A stretch of 54,616 bases of DNA from Streptosporangiaceae bacterium (GTDB taxonomy: Bacteria > Actinomycetota > Actinomycetes > Streptosporangiales > Streptosporangiaceae). Both the position numbers and the translations under genes were made by a program. The DNA lies in the NCBI GenBank assembly GCA_025934375.1, contig JAICYD010000034.1, positions 1 through 54,616 on the forward strand, given 5' to 3'. This document shows, in pieces, positions 1 to 11,300 of the stretch. The notes beneath the pieces were generated by a model. The model worked only from the letters and a program-made list of their open reading frames with translations. It made no database searches and was not told the origin of the DNA. The stretch's first letter is position 1. The number at the start of each line of letters is the position of its first letter.

Positions 1-76
1 CGCGACCGGCGATAAGGAGTGATTTACGTGAGACCATGGTCAGCCTTTTCTGGTGGGGGTCCGCGATGTAGGGCCA

Positions 77-160
77 TCAGATAATGCCGTGCTTTCAGAT
101 AATGCCGTGCTTTCAGATAATGCTGTGCTTTCAGATAATGCTGTGCTTTCAGATAATGCG
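77..160. repeat. 18-bp tandem repeat at the 3' end of hal1
   Basis: Four consecutive 18-bp units (TCAGATAATGCCGTGCTT, with C/T variation in the last two) run from 77 to 148, followed by a partial fifth unit. The partial unit, read on the minus strand, supplies the last two Ile codons and the TGA stop of the halogenase gene, so the array begins inside the coding sequence and continues downstream of it. The copies are nearly identical, which suggests recent slippage. Confidence 0.9.
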
Positions 161-1816
161 GCGGCCCATGAGCGTTTCCTTGGTGCTCTCCCGCAGGAAG
201 CCGAGCATCAGCCGCCTGACGTCGGGCGGCGACTTGGTGGCGGCCCACCACATGGTTTTCGAGATCCTGGGCAGGGTGGGGTTGATGAAGCGCAGGTCGC
301 GCTCAGTCCAGCCCCAGTGCCTGGGCACGAACGGAGCCTCGATGAGCCGCTGGTACAGCAGGTCCGCCGCGTCGGCGCCGGAGACCTGCCCGGCCTCATA
401 CGCATCGCACTGAGCGACCATCTCGTCGAACAGCTCGGCGTATCCCTCGTGGTCGGACCAGTGCAGGCCGGGGTTCTCGACCTCTTCCAGCTCGAGCAGG
501 TGCGCCTCATTGCCGTCCTTGCGCCAGCGCCGGAACGCCTCCAGCGCGCGGAACGTCCCGGCGTTCGATCCCCACGCCCAGATGCGGAACACCGCGGTCC
601 ACAGGGCATAGTCGGAGAACGAGTTGTACGCGGCGTTCACGAGCTTGTCGTTGCCGTCGAAGAGCGCCTGCTGACGGCGGTCCACCCCGGCGAAGCGCTC
701 CGCCGAGAAATCGTCGTCCCGGATGGCGCGCAGCACCCGCCAGGCGAGCACGTTGACCACCTCGCAGGTGTTGTGCAGGCCGCGGGAGAACAGGGGATCG
801 ATGAACGCGGCCGCGTGCGCCATCAGGACCCAGCGGTCGCCCACCGTCTGGCTCGATGAGTACTGGACGCGATCGGTGCTCACCCATTCCCGGACCGGCC
901 GTGCCCCTTCGAACTGCCGGGCCACGTCGGGGAACCGCTCGACATGGTGGCGGAAATCCTCTTCTGGCGTCGCGCCGGGCGTCTTCGGGTACCGCCGCGG
1001 GTCCAGGGTGAGGCCGACGCTGCAGAGGGGATTGCGCGACGACTTGTGGTTGTCGAACGCGATGACCCAGAACCAGCCTTTCTCGAAGACGTGGTGCACC
1101 GTCCCCTCGTACCAGGGAGCCGGGGGCGTGTCGGCGGGGGAGCGCCGGAATACGTCATCGGTCGACGGCACGTCGAGGAAGTGGTTCCAGAGGGCGCGCG
1201 AGTGATGCCGGTACCGGCAGGGCTCCTCGCGCAGGCCCAGTTTCTCGGCCAGCACGGACCGGTAGCCGCTGGCGTCGACCAGGTACCTGGCCCGGAACTG
1301 CTCGCCGCGGTCCGAGCTGACGGTGACCCCCGAACCATCGAAGTCAACGTCCGCGGTGGTGAACCCGGTCCGGGTGGTGCACCCGTACTTGACGGCCACG
1401 TAGTAGAGGTACGCGTCAGTGTCCTGGCGGTACATGTGGGCCGCCGGGTGGAGCAGCAGCCGCGGGAAATTGAACATCGTTAGCTGCTGCGGATCCTGCG
1501 GCATGCCCTCCTGGTGCTGCAGGAAGCCGAAGTGGACCTTCTGCCCGTGCGTGGCCGACACGTTTCGCTGGCATCCGGTGAACGTCGCCAGCGAAAGAAG
1601 CTCGGGCACGTCATAGCGCAGGGCCATCGTGCGCAGCGTGACCAGCATATTCGGGATGGTCGACTCGCCGATGGCGAACTTCGGATGGGATTTGCTGTCG
1701 AGCAGTAGCACCTTCGCGCCCTGCCGGGCCAAGATGGCTCCCAGCATTGAACCGGCGAAGCCGGAGCCGATGATGGCGACGTCGAAGAGTTCCTTTTCCG
1801 TCTTCACGGTCTGCAC
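149..1816 (-). CDS. Flavin-dependent halogenase-family protein (hal1)
   Basis: Predicted FADH2-dependent halogenase of about 555 residues. The N-terminus carries a dinucleotide-binding GSGFAG motif followed by a GESTIP motif, then a GQK lysine at the position of the catalytic lysine of flavin halogenases. A DASGYRS segment follows, then the halogenase signature as WFWVIA (canonical WxWxIP, Pro replaced by Ala) and the FAD-contact FIDPLFSRG. A long helical C-terminal part makes it larger than the phenolic halogenases CndH/CmlS. I chose the GTG start at 1816 because AAGGAG lies 7 nt upstream; the open frame extends further but without a ribosome site. It lies 25 nt after hal2 in the same direction and probably ends the PKS-hal3-hal2-hal1 transcript. 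No flavin reductase is nearby, so FADH2 must come from elsewhere. Substrate unknown; the PKS product is an inference. Confidence 0.8.
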   Translation of the reverse strand: MQTVKTEKELFDVAIIGSGFAGSMLGAILARQGAKVLLLDSKSHPKFAIGESTIPNMLVTLRTMALRYDVPELLSLATFTGCQRNVSATHGQKVHFGFLQHQEGMPQDPQQLTMFNFPRLLLHPAAHMYRQDTDAYLYYVAVKYGCTTRTGFTTADVDFDGSGVTVSSDRGEQFRARYLVDASGYRSVLAEKLGLREEPCRYRHHSRALWNHFLDVPSTDDVFRRSPADTPPAPWYEGTVHHVFEKGWFWVIAFDNHKSSRNPLCSVGLTLDPRRYPKTPGATPEEDFRHHVERFPDVARQFEGARPVREWVSTDRVQYSSSQTVGDRWVLMAHAAAFIDPLFSRGLHNTCEVVNVLAWRVLRAIRDDDFSAERFAGVDRRQQALFDGNDKLVNAAYNSFSDYALWTAVFRIWAWGSNAGTFRALEAFRRWRKDGNEAHLLELEEVENPGLHWSDHEGYAELFDEMVAQCDAYEAGQVSGADAADLLYQRLIEAPFVPRHWGWTERDLRFINPTLPRISKTMWWAATKSPPDVRRLMLGFLRESTKETLMGRRII

Positions 1817-1841
1817 AGTCCTGCTCCTTGAGGCGATCGGC

Positions 1842-3578
1842 TTATGATTTGGCCGAATGAGGAACACGGAGCCGCCGGCCAACGACCGGCCAGCCCGCTA
1901 CCAGATGCTTGAACTCTTCGGCCAGCTCGAATTCGCCCTTGGCCAGCCGCTTTTTCATGAAGAGGGTGAACCCCTCGTGGACCAGCGAGCCGATCTCGGC
2001 CGGAGGGACCTTCTTCGCCCACCTCAGGACGCTGAGCATGCCGAGCACGCTCGCGTCGACGCACTGCCGGTCCGGATCGTCCAGTCCGAACACCGGCGGG
2101 ACCACGTCGGAGCGGGCCAGCCGGTCGTTGATCGAATCGGCCGCCGCCTTGGCGTCGAGCTGGCCCGCGGCAACCGCCTGGCAGGCCTCGTTCACCTCCC
2201 GCAGCAGCTCTAGCAGCGGCGCGTACGGCGACCGGTCCGGGATGACCTTGCCCCGCCACCACGCGTGCTCCAGCGGTTCCAGCGCCGCCGTGTCCCGCGA
2301 ATCGAGGAACTTGGCGTAGACCCGGGTGACCTCGAGGGTGGCGATGATCTGTCCGAGCGCCCAGACGCGGAACCACGCGTTCCACAGGTTCCAGTCCCCG
2401 AACGCTATGTAGGCGTTCGCAACGAGCTCGTCATTGAAATCGAGCAGTCCCTGCTCGAGATCCTGCATGTGGGCGAAGCGCTCGGTGGAGAAATCGTCGT
2501 CGCTGATGGCGTCCAGCAGGCGGTGGCACAGCGCGTGCAGCGTCTCCATCGTGTTGGACATGCCCCGGGAGAACAGCGGGTCGATGAACCCGGCCGCGTG
2601 GGAGGTGAGGCACCAGCGATAGCCCACGGTCTGCCGCGAGGAGTACTGGAGCCGTTCGGTGCTGACCCAGCTGCGGACCGGCCGCGCCTGCGTGAACTGG
2701 GCGGCGATGTCCGGGTAGCGGCCGAGGAAGCGGTCGAACTCCTCCGCTGGGGGGCAGTCCGGCTTCGGGTGGACCCGCGGGTCCAGCTGAATTCCGACGC
2801 TGCACAGGGGATTGGTCGCTCGGGCGTGGTTGTCGAAGGGGATGATCCACATCCATCCGCCCGGGAACAGGTGGTGCAGCGTACCTTGGTGCCACCGGCT
2901 GGGGAACCGCGTTTCCTGTTGTCCCACCTGGTCAAACGGCCGGACTCCGACAAAGTGGTTGAACAGCGTCCGGGAGTGGTGCCGGAACCTGGTCGGCTCC
3001 TCCCTGAGGCTGAGCTTCGTCGCCAGGACCGAGCGGTAACCGCTGGCATCGACGATGTACCTGGCGCGCAAAGTGGTCCCGCGGGCTAGGGTGACGGTCA
3101 CGCCGGCGGAGTCGATGTCGACGTCCTCGACGGGCTGCTGCTGCCGGACGGACGCGCCGTACTTCACGGCGACGGCCAGCATCCATGAATCCACGTCCTG
3201 GCGGAAGTAATGGTTCTCGGTGTTGAGGATCTTCGGGATCTGGAAATGTGTCCGCTCGGCCGGGTCTTGCGGCTTGTTCTCCCGGTGGTAGGCGAAGCCG
3301 AAGTTCCGTTTGATGCCGCACTGCGTCGTGATGTTCGCGTATACGCCTTCGAACGTCGCGAGATGCTTGATCTCGGGTACTCCATACCGCTCCGCCATGA
3401 GCCGCATCATCATCGATGTGAACGGAATCGTTGATTCGCCGATGGTGAACTTCGGATGGCTGCCGGCGTCGATCAGGACCACCTTGGCGCCATTCCTGGC
3501 GAGGCATGCGGAGAGAATGGATCCAGCCAGCCCTGAGCCGACGACTGCGACGTCATATTCGGTCTCGCGATTACTCAT
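1842..3578 (-). CDS. Flavin-dependent halogenase-family protein (hal2)
   Basis: Predicted FADH2-dependent halogenase of about 578 residues, clearly paralogous to hal1 and hal4. It has the best-preserved signature of the four: GSGLAG for FAD binding, GESTIP, a lysine in CGIKRNFGF at the expected catalytic position, DASGYRS, a canonical WMWIIP, and FIDPLFSRG. The ATG at 3578 immediately precedes the conserved start of the flavin fold and has a purine-rich AGAGAAG upstream. An 81-nt gap separates it from hal3 and contains a TCAACTGTTGA palindrome, so hal2-hal1 may have their own promoter. Halogenation of a PKS-bound or released aromatic or enol substrate is inferred; regiochemistry and chloride/bromide preference cannot be read from sequence. 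Confidence 0.82.
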   Translation of the reverse strand: MSNRETEYDVAVVGSGLAGSILSACLARNGAKVVLIDAGSHPKFTIGESTIPFTSMMMRLMAERYGVPEIKHLATFEGVYANITTQCGIKRNFGFAYHRENKPQDPAERTHFQIPKILNTENHYFRQDVDSWMLAVAVKYGASVRQQQPVEDVDIDSAGVTVTLARGTTLRARYIVDASGYRSVLATKLSLREEPTRFRHHSRTLFNHFVGVRPFDQVGQQETRFPSRWHQGTLHHLFPGGWMWIIPFDNHARATNPLCSVGIQLDPRVHPKPDCPPAEEFDRFLGRYPDIAAQFTQARPVRSWVSTERLQYSSRQTVGYRWCLTSHAAGFIDPLFSRGMSNTMETLHALCHRLLDAISDDDFSTERFAHMQDLEQGLLDFNDELVANAYIAFGDWNLWNAWFRVWALGQIIATLEVTRVYAKFLDSRDTAALEPLEHAWWRGKVIPDRSPYAPLLELLREVNEACQAVAAGQLDAKAAADSINDRLARSDVVPPVFGLDDPDRQCVDASVLGMLSVLRWAKKVPPAEIGSLVHEGFTLFMKKRLAKGEFELAEEFKHLVAGWPVVGRRLRVPHSAKS

Positions 3579-3659
3579 GTCCAGCTTCTCTCTCCGCTCG
3601 CAATTTCGTGAGGGATGCGCCGCCCGGGGCGGCCGTGGCTGTCCCGCCACCATATTTCA

Positions 3660-3670
3660 TCAACTGTTGA
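3660..3670. promoter_or_regulatory. TCAACTGTTGA palindrome upstream of hal2
   Basis: An 11-bp perfect dyad (TCAAC-T-GTTGA) sits about 82 bp before the hal2 start and overlaps the hal3 stop codon. The same dyad with a different central base occurs at 12252-12262 before hal4. Sharing a dyad between two halogenase upstream regions suggests an operator, but no regulator gene is adjacent and the motif is short. Confidence 0.4.
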
Positions 3671-5342
3671 AGTCTACGCCTGTTGAGTTCATACGGCAAG
3701 GTTCGTCGGCCCTCACCGGGGGAGGGAGCCGCCGTGCGGTGACGTTGTCCCTGGTCAGGAGGCGGCGGAAGTCGCGGGGCGCGGTGGTCTTGACCCACAG
3801 CAGCATCATCAGCCGCCGCCAGGAGGTGAAGCGGTAGTACCGGGCCCGGGGGTCCGCGAAGCGGTACAGGGGCGGAACGAACGGGGCCGTGGCCAGCATC
3901 CGGAAGATCCGCTGGGCGGCCGTCCCGGGGCTCACCGCGCCGCTGTCGACCCGCTCCATCTCGCGGAAGAACTGGCTCAGCAGGCTGGCGAGCCCGGCCG
4001 GCGTGCGGAACCACAGAGGGCCCGCTCCGAGATCGTCGACAGGCTCCCAGGTCGGCCCGGAGTCCATCCGGGCCCGCTTCAGCGACAGGTCGGCCAGGAT
4101 CTGCCAGAGCAGCCAGACCCTGGAGAAGGCGTTCCAGAGGGCGAAGTCGCAGCAGGCCGTCCGCGCGGCCGCGAGCATCCGGTCGTTGAAGTCGATGAGC
4201 GCGTCCTGGAAGCGGGCCACCCGCTCGAATTCCGCGGCGGCGGGGGAGCCGTCCTTGAGGATCCGCAGCATCGCGGCGGCGAGCGCGTGGACCACCTCGG
4301 TGGCCATCGTCACGTCCCGGGAGAGCAGTTCCTCCGTGCGAGCCGCGGAACGTTCCACCGCGAACCACTGGGCACCGGACGTGACCGCCGCGCTGCGCTG
4401 CCACGGCTGCGCGTCCCGCCATGGCTGCGCGGGCCGCGAGCCGGCGAACTGGGCGGCAATCGTCGGGAACCGCTGGGTGAGCAGGGCGAACGCTTGCTGG
4501 GGATCGGCCGGCAAATCCGCGAAGCGATCGGGATCCACGGCGGCCGTCACCCCGCAGAGCGTGCTTCGCGCCTCGCTGTGATTGCCGAACGGGACAACCT
4601 GGATCCAGCCGCCCGGGAAGAGATGGCTGACGGTGCCGGCTGACCAGGGCGTAGCGCGGGGGTAGTCGGAGGGCTGCAGGCATCGCTCCAGCGGGCGGAC
4701 CCGGGTCATCCGGGTCGCCAGCACGCGCGAGCGCAGCCGCAGGGCATCGGACCGGATGGCCACGCCCTGGGAGGCCAGCAGCACCGAGCCCGGGCCACTG
4801 GCGTCGACGACGTAGCGGCAGCGGAAGTCATCGCCGCTGGAAAGGGTGATGACCGCGCCGTCCGGCGTCAGGCCGACCGCGGTGACGACCGGGTCGCCGG
4901 CGACGCGCAGGGCGCCGTACCGGACCGCGACCCTGCGCAGGTACTCCTCGGCCGCCGGCCGGTTCACGTGCCATTCGGTGTGCTCGCCCGGCACGTTGAA
5001 CTGGACCACCTGGCGCGGGTCTTGGGGAACGCCGGGCTGGTGGTACAGGAAACTGATGTTCTCCTTTGTCCCGCTGGCCGCGCGGATCTCGTCGGGCAGA
5101 TCCGTGAAATGCGCGAACGCCCCGATCTCGGGCACGCCGAACCGGTCGGCGAGCAGCCGGAACACCTCGGAGGTATAGGGGACGGTCGTCTCGCCCGATG
5201 GCTCCGTCCGGTCACCCTCGGCGTCGGCCAGGAGCACCCGCACGCCCTGGCGGGCGAGGATGGCCGCCAGGATGGCCGGCGCGAAATGGCTGCCCAGGAT
5301 GGCTACGTCGTAGTCGGCAGTCTGAGCCTGCGCTGAGGTCAT
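3660..5342 (-). CDS. Degenerate flavin-halogenase paralogue (hal3)
   Basis: About 560 residues and homologous end to end to hal1, hal2 and hal4, but with key sites altered. The GxGxxG loop reads GSHFAP, so the second and third glycines are gone. The WxWxIP signature is reduced to WIQVVP, and the FAD-contact segment FIDPLFSxG is replaced by ARTEELLSRD. It still has GETTVP, a lysine in GTKENISF, and DASGPGS. The ATG at 5342 overlaps the PKS stop codon (ATGA), so it is translationally coupled to the PKS. The frame is open for the whole family length, so it is not an ordinary decaying pseudogene. It may be a non-catalytic partner, a chaperone for one of the active paralogues, or a flavoprotein with changed chemistry. 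Calling it catalytically inactive is inference from the missing motifs. Confidence 0.7.
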   Translation of the reverse strand: MTSAQAQTADYDVAILGSHFAPAILAAILARQGVRVLLADAEGDRTEPSGETTVPYTSEVFRLLADRFGVPEIGAFAHFTDLPDEIRAASGTKENISFLYHQPGVPQDPRQVVQFNVPGEHTEWHVNRPAAEEYLRRVAVRYGALRVAGDPVVTAVGLTPDGAVITLSSGDDFRCRYVVDASGPGSVLLASQGVAIRSDALRLRSRVLATRMTRVRPLERCLQPSDYPRATPWSAGTVSHLFPGGWIQVVPFGNHSEARSTLCGVTAAVDPDRFADLPADPQQAFALLTQRFPTIAAQFAGSRPAQPWRDAQPWQRSAAVTSGAQWFAVERSAARTEELLSRDVTMATEVVHALAAAMLRILKDGSPAAAEFERVARFQDALIDFNDRMLAAARTACCDFALWNAFSRVWLLWQILADLSLKRARMDSGPTWEPVDDLGAGPLWFRTPAGLASLLSQFFREMERVDSGAVSPGTAAQRIFRMLATAPFVPPLYRFADPRARYYRFTSWRRLMMLLWVKTTAPRDFRRLLTRDNVTARRLPPPVRADEPCRMNSTGVDFNS

Positions 5343-8300
5343 GCCCGCTCCGTTCCTTGAGCGCGGCGCGGTACCGGCAGGTAGCCGTGGGCGCTCATCC
5401 AGTCGAGGTAGAGGCACAGGAGCCGCTCGTCCAGCGGAGGGCACGCGATCCCGGTGCCGTCCAGGGCGCTGTCGGCGTTGGCGACCGCGTAATCGATCGC
5501 ATCCTCGCCGCCCACCACGAATTCCTCGACGACGTCCATGACCGGGTGCAGTTCGTTGGGCCGCCCCCCGTAGCCTTGCCGCAGTGCGTCCCACCAGGTC
5601 TGCACCGGGACCGGCGCGACCGGCCAGCCGCGGCGCCGCAGGACCGCGATCACCTCGCTGAACCGCATCTTGCGCCCGTTGACGAGGTGGTAGGTGGAGC
5701 CGGAGGCGCGGCCGGAGAACGCGATCCCGACCATGGCCGCGGCGACGTAGTCCACCGGCGTCATCTCGACCTCGAGATCGATCTGGGGCGCGATGCCCAG
5801 CTCGATGCAGCCCTTGATCACGCGGGTGGTGAAGTGGGTCGTGAGGCACGCGCCGGTGCGCGAGTCGCCCAGTACCCGGCCGGGCCGGTAGACGTTGACG
5901 ACGACTCCGCGTTCCCTGGCCAGCTCCACCAGGCGCTCCGCGGCCCACTTGGACTGCACGTACCCGGTGACCAGCCGCCCCGCCCCGGCGATGTCGTCGT
6001 CTTCCCCGATCACGGTCCGGCCGCCGGCCGGCAGGCCCCAGATGCCATAAGTGGAAACATGGTGCACCGGGATGGGTGCCGCGTGGCAGGCGAGGCGGAG
6101 AATCTCCTCCGTGCCCCGGACGTTGACCGGGCGCAGTTGCTCGTAGGTGTAGCTGAAGTTGACCCAGGCGCCGTTGTGGACGATGGCGTCGATCCGGCCG
6201 GCCAGGGCCGAGAACTCCTCGGCGGGCAGGCCGAGCATCGGGTCGCTGAGGTCGGCCCGGACCACCTGGATCCGGTCTTCGGCAGCCGCCGGCCACGGCA
6301 GGTACCGGGTGAAGTTGTCCCGGATCCGCTGCCTGCCGTCCGCCGCGTCGCGGCACCGGACCAGGCAGTGCACGGTCGCCGGGGTCGCGGCCAGCAACTC
6401 GCTGAGCAGGTAGGCGCCGATGAAGCCGGTGGAGCCAGTGAGCAAGATGTCGTGCGGCGCGGTGATGACGGGGGCCGGGCCGGCCGGGCGGATTCGCGGG
6501 TCCAGCGTGACGTCGCGGGCCAGCCAGGCCGGGTCCGCCGGGCCGCCGGCAGTATCGCCGGCAATATCGCCGACAATGGCGCCGGCGCCGGCTGCGGTCT
6601 CCTCCGCCCCCGCGTCGCCTGGCCGTGCGGTGCCCTGGGGTGGCGGCGCGGGCCGGGCGGGGTCGCGGGCCCAGCCAAACTGCTCCATCAGGACGTCCGC
6701 CCAGTCGTGGACTGTGGTTCGCTCGAACAGCTTGCCGGCCTTGACGGCAATCCCCAGGTCCCGCTTGCAGCGGCGTACGATGTCCATGACCATGACCGAG
6801 TCAAGGCCGCCGTCCATGAGATCGGCCTCCGGGTCGATCTCACCCGGGGCGACTCCGAGGATCTGCGCGCCGGCCGTGCGCAGGTAGCCGGCCAGCAGGC
6901 CAGCGCGGATGGCCGAGCTGGACGGGTCCTCATCCGCGACGGCGAGCAATTGCGCGCGTAGCTCGCTCGGCTCGCCCGCCTCCGGGGACCCGTCGACGGC
7001 GATGCCGGCCAGGAGGGGACGCTCAACGCGGGCCTCCATGACCGGCTTGAACACCGACCAGTCGGCGGCGCACACCACGTGGTGCGGTTCTCCGCTGTCC
7101 AGCAGCGCGCCCAGCAGGTGCAGGCACTGGTCCGGCGCGAGCGGCCGCAGGCCGGTGGACTTGAGGAACTCCATGACGTCCTCGCCGAACAGCCCGGAAT
7201 TGGAGGCCCACGGTCCCCATTCGACGGCGAGCCCGGGATGGCCGCCCGCCGCCCGCTGGCAGGCCAGGCCGGTGAGGAAGGCATTGCCCGCCGCGTAACT
7301 GGCGAGATGCTGCGAGCCCCAGGTGGCGGCGATCGAGGAGAAGCCGAGGAAGAAGTCGAGCGGCGCCCCTTCGCTGAGCCGGTGGGTGAGCCAGCCGCCA
7401 ATCACCTTAGGCCGCCACACCGCCCGGTACGCTTGCGGCCGCACATCGCGGACGAACTGGGGGGCCGATACGCCGGCCGCGTGGACTACACCGCGCAGCG
7501 GCCGGCGGCCATCCCTCAGCTTCCGGAACAGCCTGGTCATGGCGGCTTCGTCGGTCACGTCGCAGGCGACCGTTTCCACCTCGGCGCCCAGCCGCTCGAG
7601 GGAACGGACCGCCTCGACGCGGGACCGGACCGGAGCGTCCAGCTCGCCATCCCACTGCGAGCGGGCCGGCAGCCGGCTTCTCGCGAGCAGGACGAGCCTG
7701 CCCGCGCCAGCCCGGGCCAGCCAGTGCGCCAGCGCCACGCCGATTCCGCCGAAGGCCCCGGTGATCAGGTACGTTCCATCCGGCCGGACTGGTGGCTCGC
7801 GGCGCCGCTGGCCGCCGGGCGCGGTGCCGGGAACCGGGGCGGGGGCCAGCCGGGAGACTAGGCGGCGCTTCCCGCGCAGGGCCTGCTCATCCTCGGCCGG
7901 GCTGCGGGCCAGCGCCTCGAGCAGCCGCGCGGACTCGACCGCGGGAACGGCCGGGTCGAGGTCGATCAGGCCGCCCCAGTGGTCGGGATGCTCAAGCGCC
8001 AGCACCCGGCCCAGCCCCCAGCAGGTGGCGGCCAGCGGATGGTGCCCCGCTTGCGCCGGCTCGGCGGCGACCGCACCCCGCGTGAGGAGGGTCACCTTGA
8101 CCGGGTCGGGTCGCGGACGGGCGGTCAGCTGCTGGGTGAGCGCGATCACGAGCAGGTCAGCGCGCGCGGTGAACTCCTCGATCGCCTCGCGGGAGGTCTC
8201 GTCCAGCACGGGCGCGTCGAGGCCGGTGCAGACGACGACGCGGGCCGGGGCCGGGGTGGTGGCCAGCCACGAGTCCAGCACTTCGCCCACCGCGCCGGCG

Positions 8301-11300
8301 TCGGGGACCAGTTCGCCGCCGGCGGCACCCGGTGCCCCGGCCAGGGGCACCGGGGCCACGACCGCGGTGGCGCCGGCCGACCGCAACTGGCCGGCGATGG
8401 AGTCGGCGGCGCCGTGCCGGTCGGCGAAGAGCAGGTATCCCTGGCCGGCGAGGCTGGCGGCCGCGTCGTCGGCTGGCGGGCTCGCACCCGCCGCCTCCGG
8501 CCAGTCCACCCGGTACAGCAGTTCGGCGGGGTCGCGCCACGGCTCGCCGGCCGGGGCATCGGGCACGGCGGGCGGCGTCGCGCGTGCTCCGCCCAGGCAC
8601 ACGCCTTCGGCGTCGAAGAACTCCGCGCGGCCGGCGGTTCCGCGTTCCGGTGCCCGCCCCCGCACATAGCGGACCCGGGACGGATCGGCGCAGCTCATGC
8701 GGGCGAGTCCGGCCGCCAAGCGGGCCGGCGGATCGCCGGCGCCCGCCCAGGCCATGGCGGCGGTGGCCGCGTCCGCGACGGCCGCCCAGCCCGCCGCTGC
8801 GGGAACGAGCGCGACGAGGACGTCGCCGGCGCGGTCGCCGCCCAGCACCTGGTCGATCGCGTCAGCGGACGCGGCCGGGAGGGCGGAGGGGTCAACGGGC
8901 CGCCGCTGAGGGTATCGCGCCGGGTCGAGGAGCGGAGGGCGGCGCGGGGCGGCCGCCGGGCGGCGCCGGAGCGCGGTCCGGGCGACCAGCCGCCAGGGGG
9001 CACCCGCCTTCTCCTCGGCCTCCGTTATGCCGCGGAATTCGCAGACGGCCTGGTCATCGCCGACGTCCAGCACCGACAGCTGCACCGTCTGCGGCAGCCC
9101 CTGGTGACGCAGCACGGCCCCGCAAAGGGCGGCGTCCTCGGCGCAGTGCCAGCTGCCGCCGAGCCCGTCCCCGGCGGCGGCGATGGCCGCGGCGGTGAGC
9201 GCGCCCAGCTTGAGGTCGGCCTGGCCCGCCTCGCCGGCGTGGGCTTGCCGGTCCCAGGCGCCGTCATCGGGCGAGAGCTCGTAGGTGGGGCAGGCACTGC
9301 GCAGCCGCAGCCCGACTCCCTCCAGCCGCCCGGTCACGGCGGACACCGGGGCGGCCGGCTTGAACCAGAAGGAATCCCCGTGCCATGGCGTCGACGGGAG
9401 GGTCACCCGCCGGGGCTGATCACCACCGTGGAAGGCCGGCCAGTCCACGCGCGCGCCGCGCAGGCTGAGCAGCCCGGCCGCCTGGGCAAGGACCTGCAGG
9501 TCGGATGTTCCGGGGCGGAGCGAGGGGATGAACTCCGCGTCCGGGTCGCTGATGCCGCGGGCGGCGAGGCCGCACAGGACCGGGGCCGGCCCGAGCTCGA
9601 GGAAGGTCTTGACCCCCTCGTCGTGCACGGCGCGTACGCCCGCGCGGAACAAGACCGGGCTGGCAGCGTGCCGCACCCAGTAGTCCGGGCCCACCTCCTG
9701 CGCGGTCCACAGCCGTCCAGTGACGTTGGAGATGAGCGGAACGCGGGGCATGCTGAAGGTCAGCCCGCTGATCGCCTCCCGGAACTCGCCGAGCACCGGG
9801 CCGATCAGCGGCGAGTGGAAGGCATGCGAGACGGCGAGGCGGCTGGCCCGGATGCCGAGGCGCCCGAGCTCCTCGATGACCGCGTCCAGTTCGCCAGCGG
9901 GACCTGACAAGACGATCTCGTCCGGTCCGTTGACGCCCGCGATGGCCACGTCCTGGTGTCCGGCCAGGGCCTGCTGTATCACCTGCTCGTCGCCGGTCAC
10001 CGCGGCCATCGCGCCGCCGGGCGGCAGCGCCGACATGAGCCGCGCCCGGACACTGACGAGGGCGGCGGCGTCTTCGAGCCCGAAGACGCCGGCGACGCAG
10101 GCCGCCGCAATCTCGCCAACGCTGTGACCGAGCAGGACCGACGGCCGGATTCCCCATGCCGCCCACAGTCGCGCCAGCGCGTACTCCAGCGCGAAAAGGG
10201 CGGGCTGGGTATAGCGGGTGTCGCCGATCGGGGACGGCTGGCCAGGATCGGGCCAGAGCACCGACTCGAGCGGCTGGGCCAGATCCTGGTCCAGCAGGCC
10301 GGCGCAGCGGTCGAAGGCCTGCCGGAAGGGCGGCTCGTCCCGCAGTTCCCGCGCCATCCCCGCCCGCTGGGCGCCCTGGCCCGTGAACAGCCAGCACATC
10401 CTGCGGTGGCGGGCCTGCGGCAGCACGGTGGTGACGGCATGTCCCCCGTCCGCGTAGTCATGGAGCTGCGACTGGACGCGGCGGGGGCTGTCGGCGACGA
10501 CGGCGAGGCCATGGCGCTGCCGGGGCCGCCCCACTTGCGTGGTGTAGCAGAGGTCCGCGAGCGCGAGGTCCGGGTGGTCATCGAGGTGGGCGGCGTGCCG
10601 GGCAGCGGATTCCCGCAGGCTTTCCTGGGTGCGCGCGGACAGGGTGAAGACGTCCCAGCCCCGTCGTGCCCGGCTGGCCGGGCACGGTGGCGGCTCGCCC
10701 ACGATGACGTGCGCGTTGGTCCCGCTGGCGCCGAAGCTGCTCACCCCGCCGACTCGCGGGCCGTCCGGCCAGCGCCGGGACGCGCTGGTCACCTCGACGT
10801 GCAAGCGGTCCCACTCGACGTTGGGATTGGGCTGGCGGAAATGCAGGTGCGGGGGTATCTCGCCATGCTGCAGGCACAAGATGAGCTTGATCAGCCCGGC
10901 GACGCCAGCCGCCGACTCCAGATGGCCGACGTTGGTTTTCACGGAGCCGACCAGCAGGGGAGAGCCGTTGGCGTGGTGGCGGCCGATCACGGCTTCCAGG
11001 GCACGCAGCTCGATCGGGTCGCCGAGCGCGGTTCCCGTTCCATGGGCCTCGACGTAGCCGATCTCGGACGGCTCGGCGCGGGCGGCGGCCAGCGCCTGCC
11101 GCAGCACCGCCTGCTGCGAAGCGGGGTTGGGCACGGACAGGCCGCTGCTACGGCCATCGTGGTTGACGGCGGTGCCCCGGATGACCGCGAGGATCGGGTC
11201 CCCGGCGGCCTGCGCGTCCGCGAGCCGCTTCAGCACCACGATGCCCGCCCCCTCGCCCCGGCCGTAGCCGTCGGCGGCGGCGTCGAACGTCTTGCACCGG

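Noticed and set aside
5198..9907. Plus-strand long frames opposite the PKS (5198-6961, 7979-9907 and others)
   Set aside because: Antisense shadows of the PKS with low-complexity translations and no ribosome sites.
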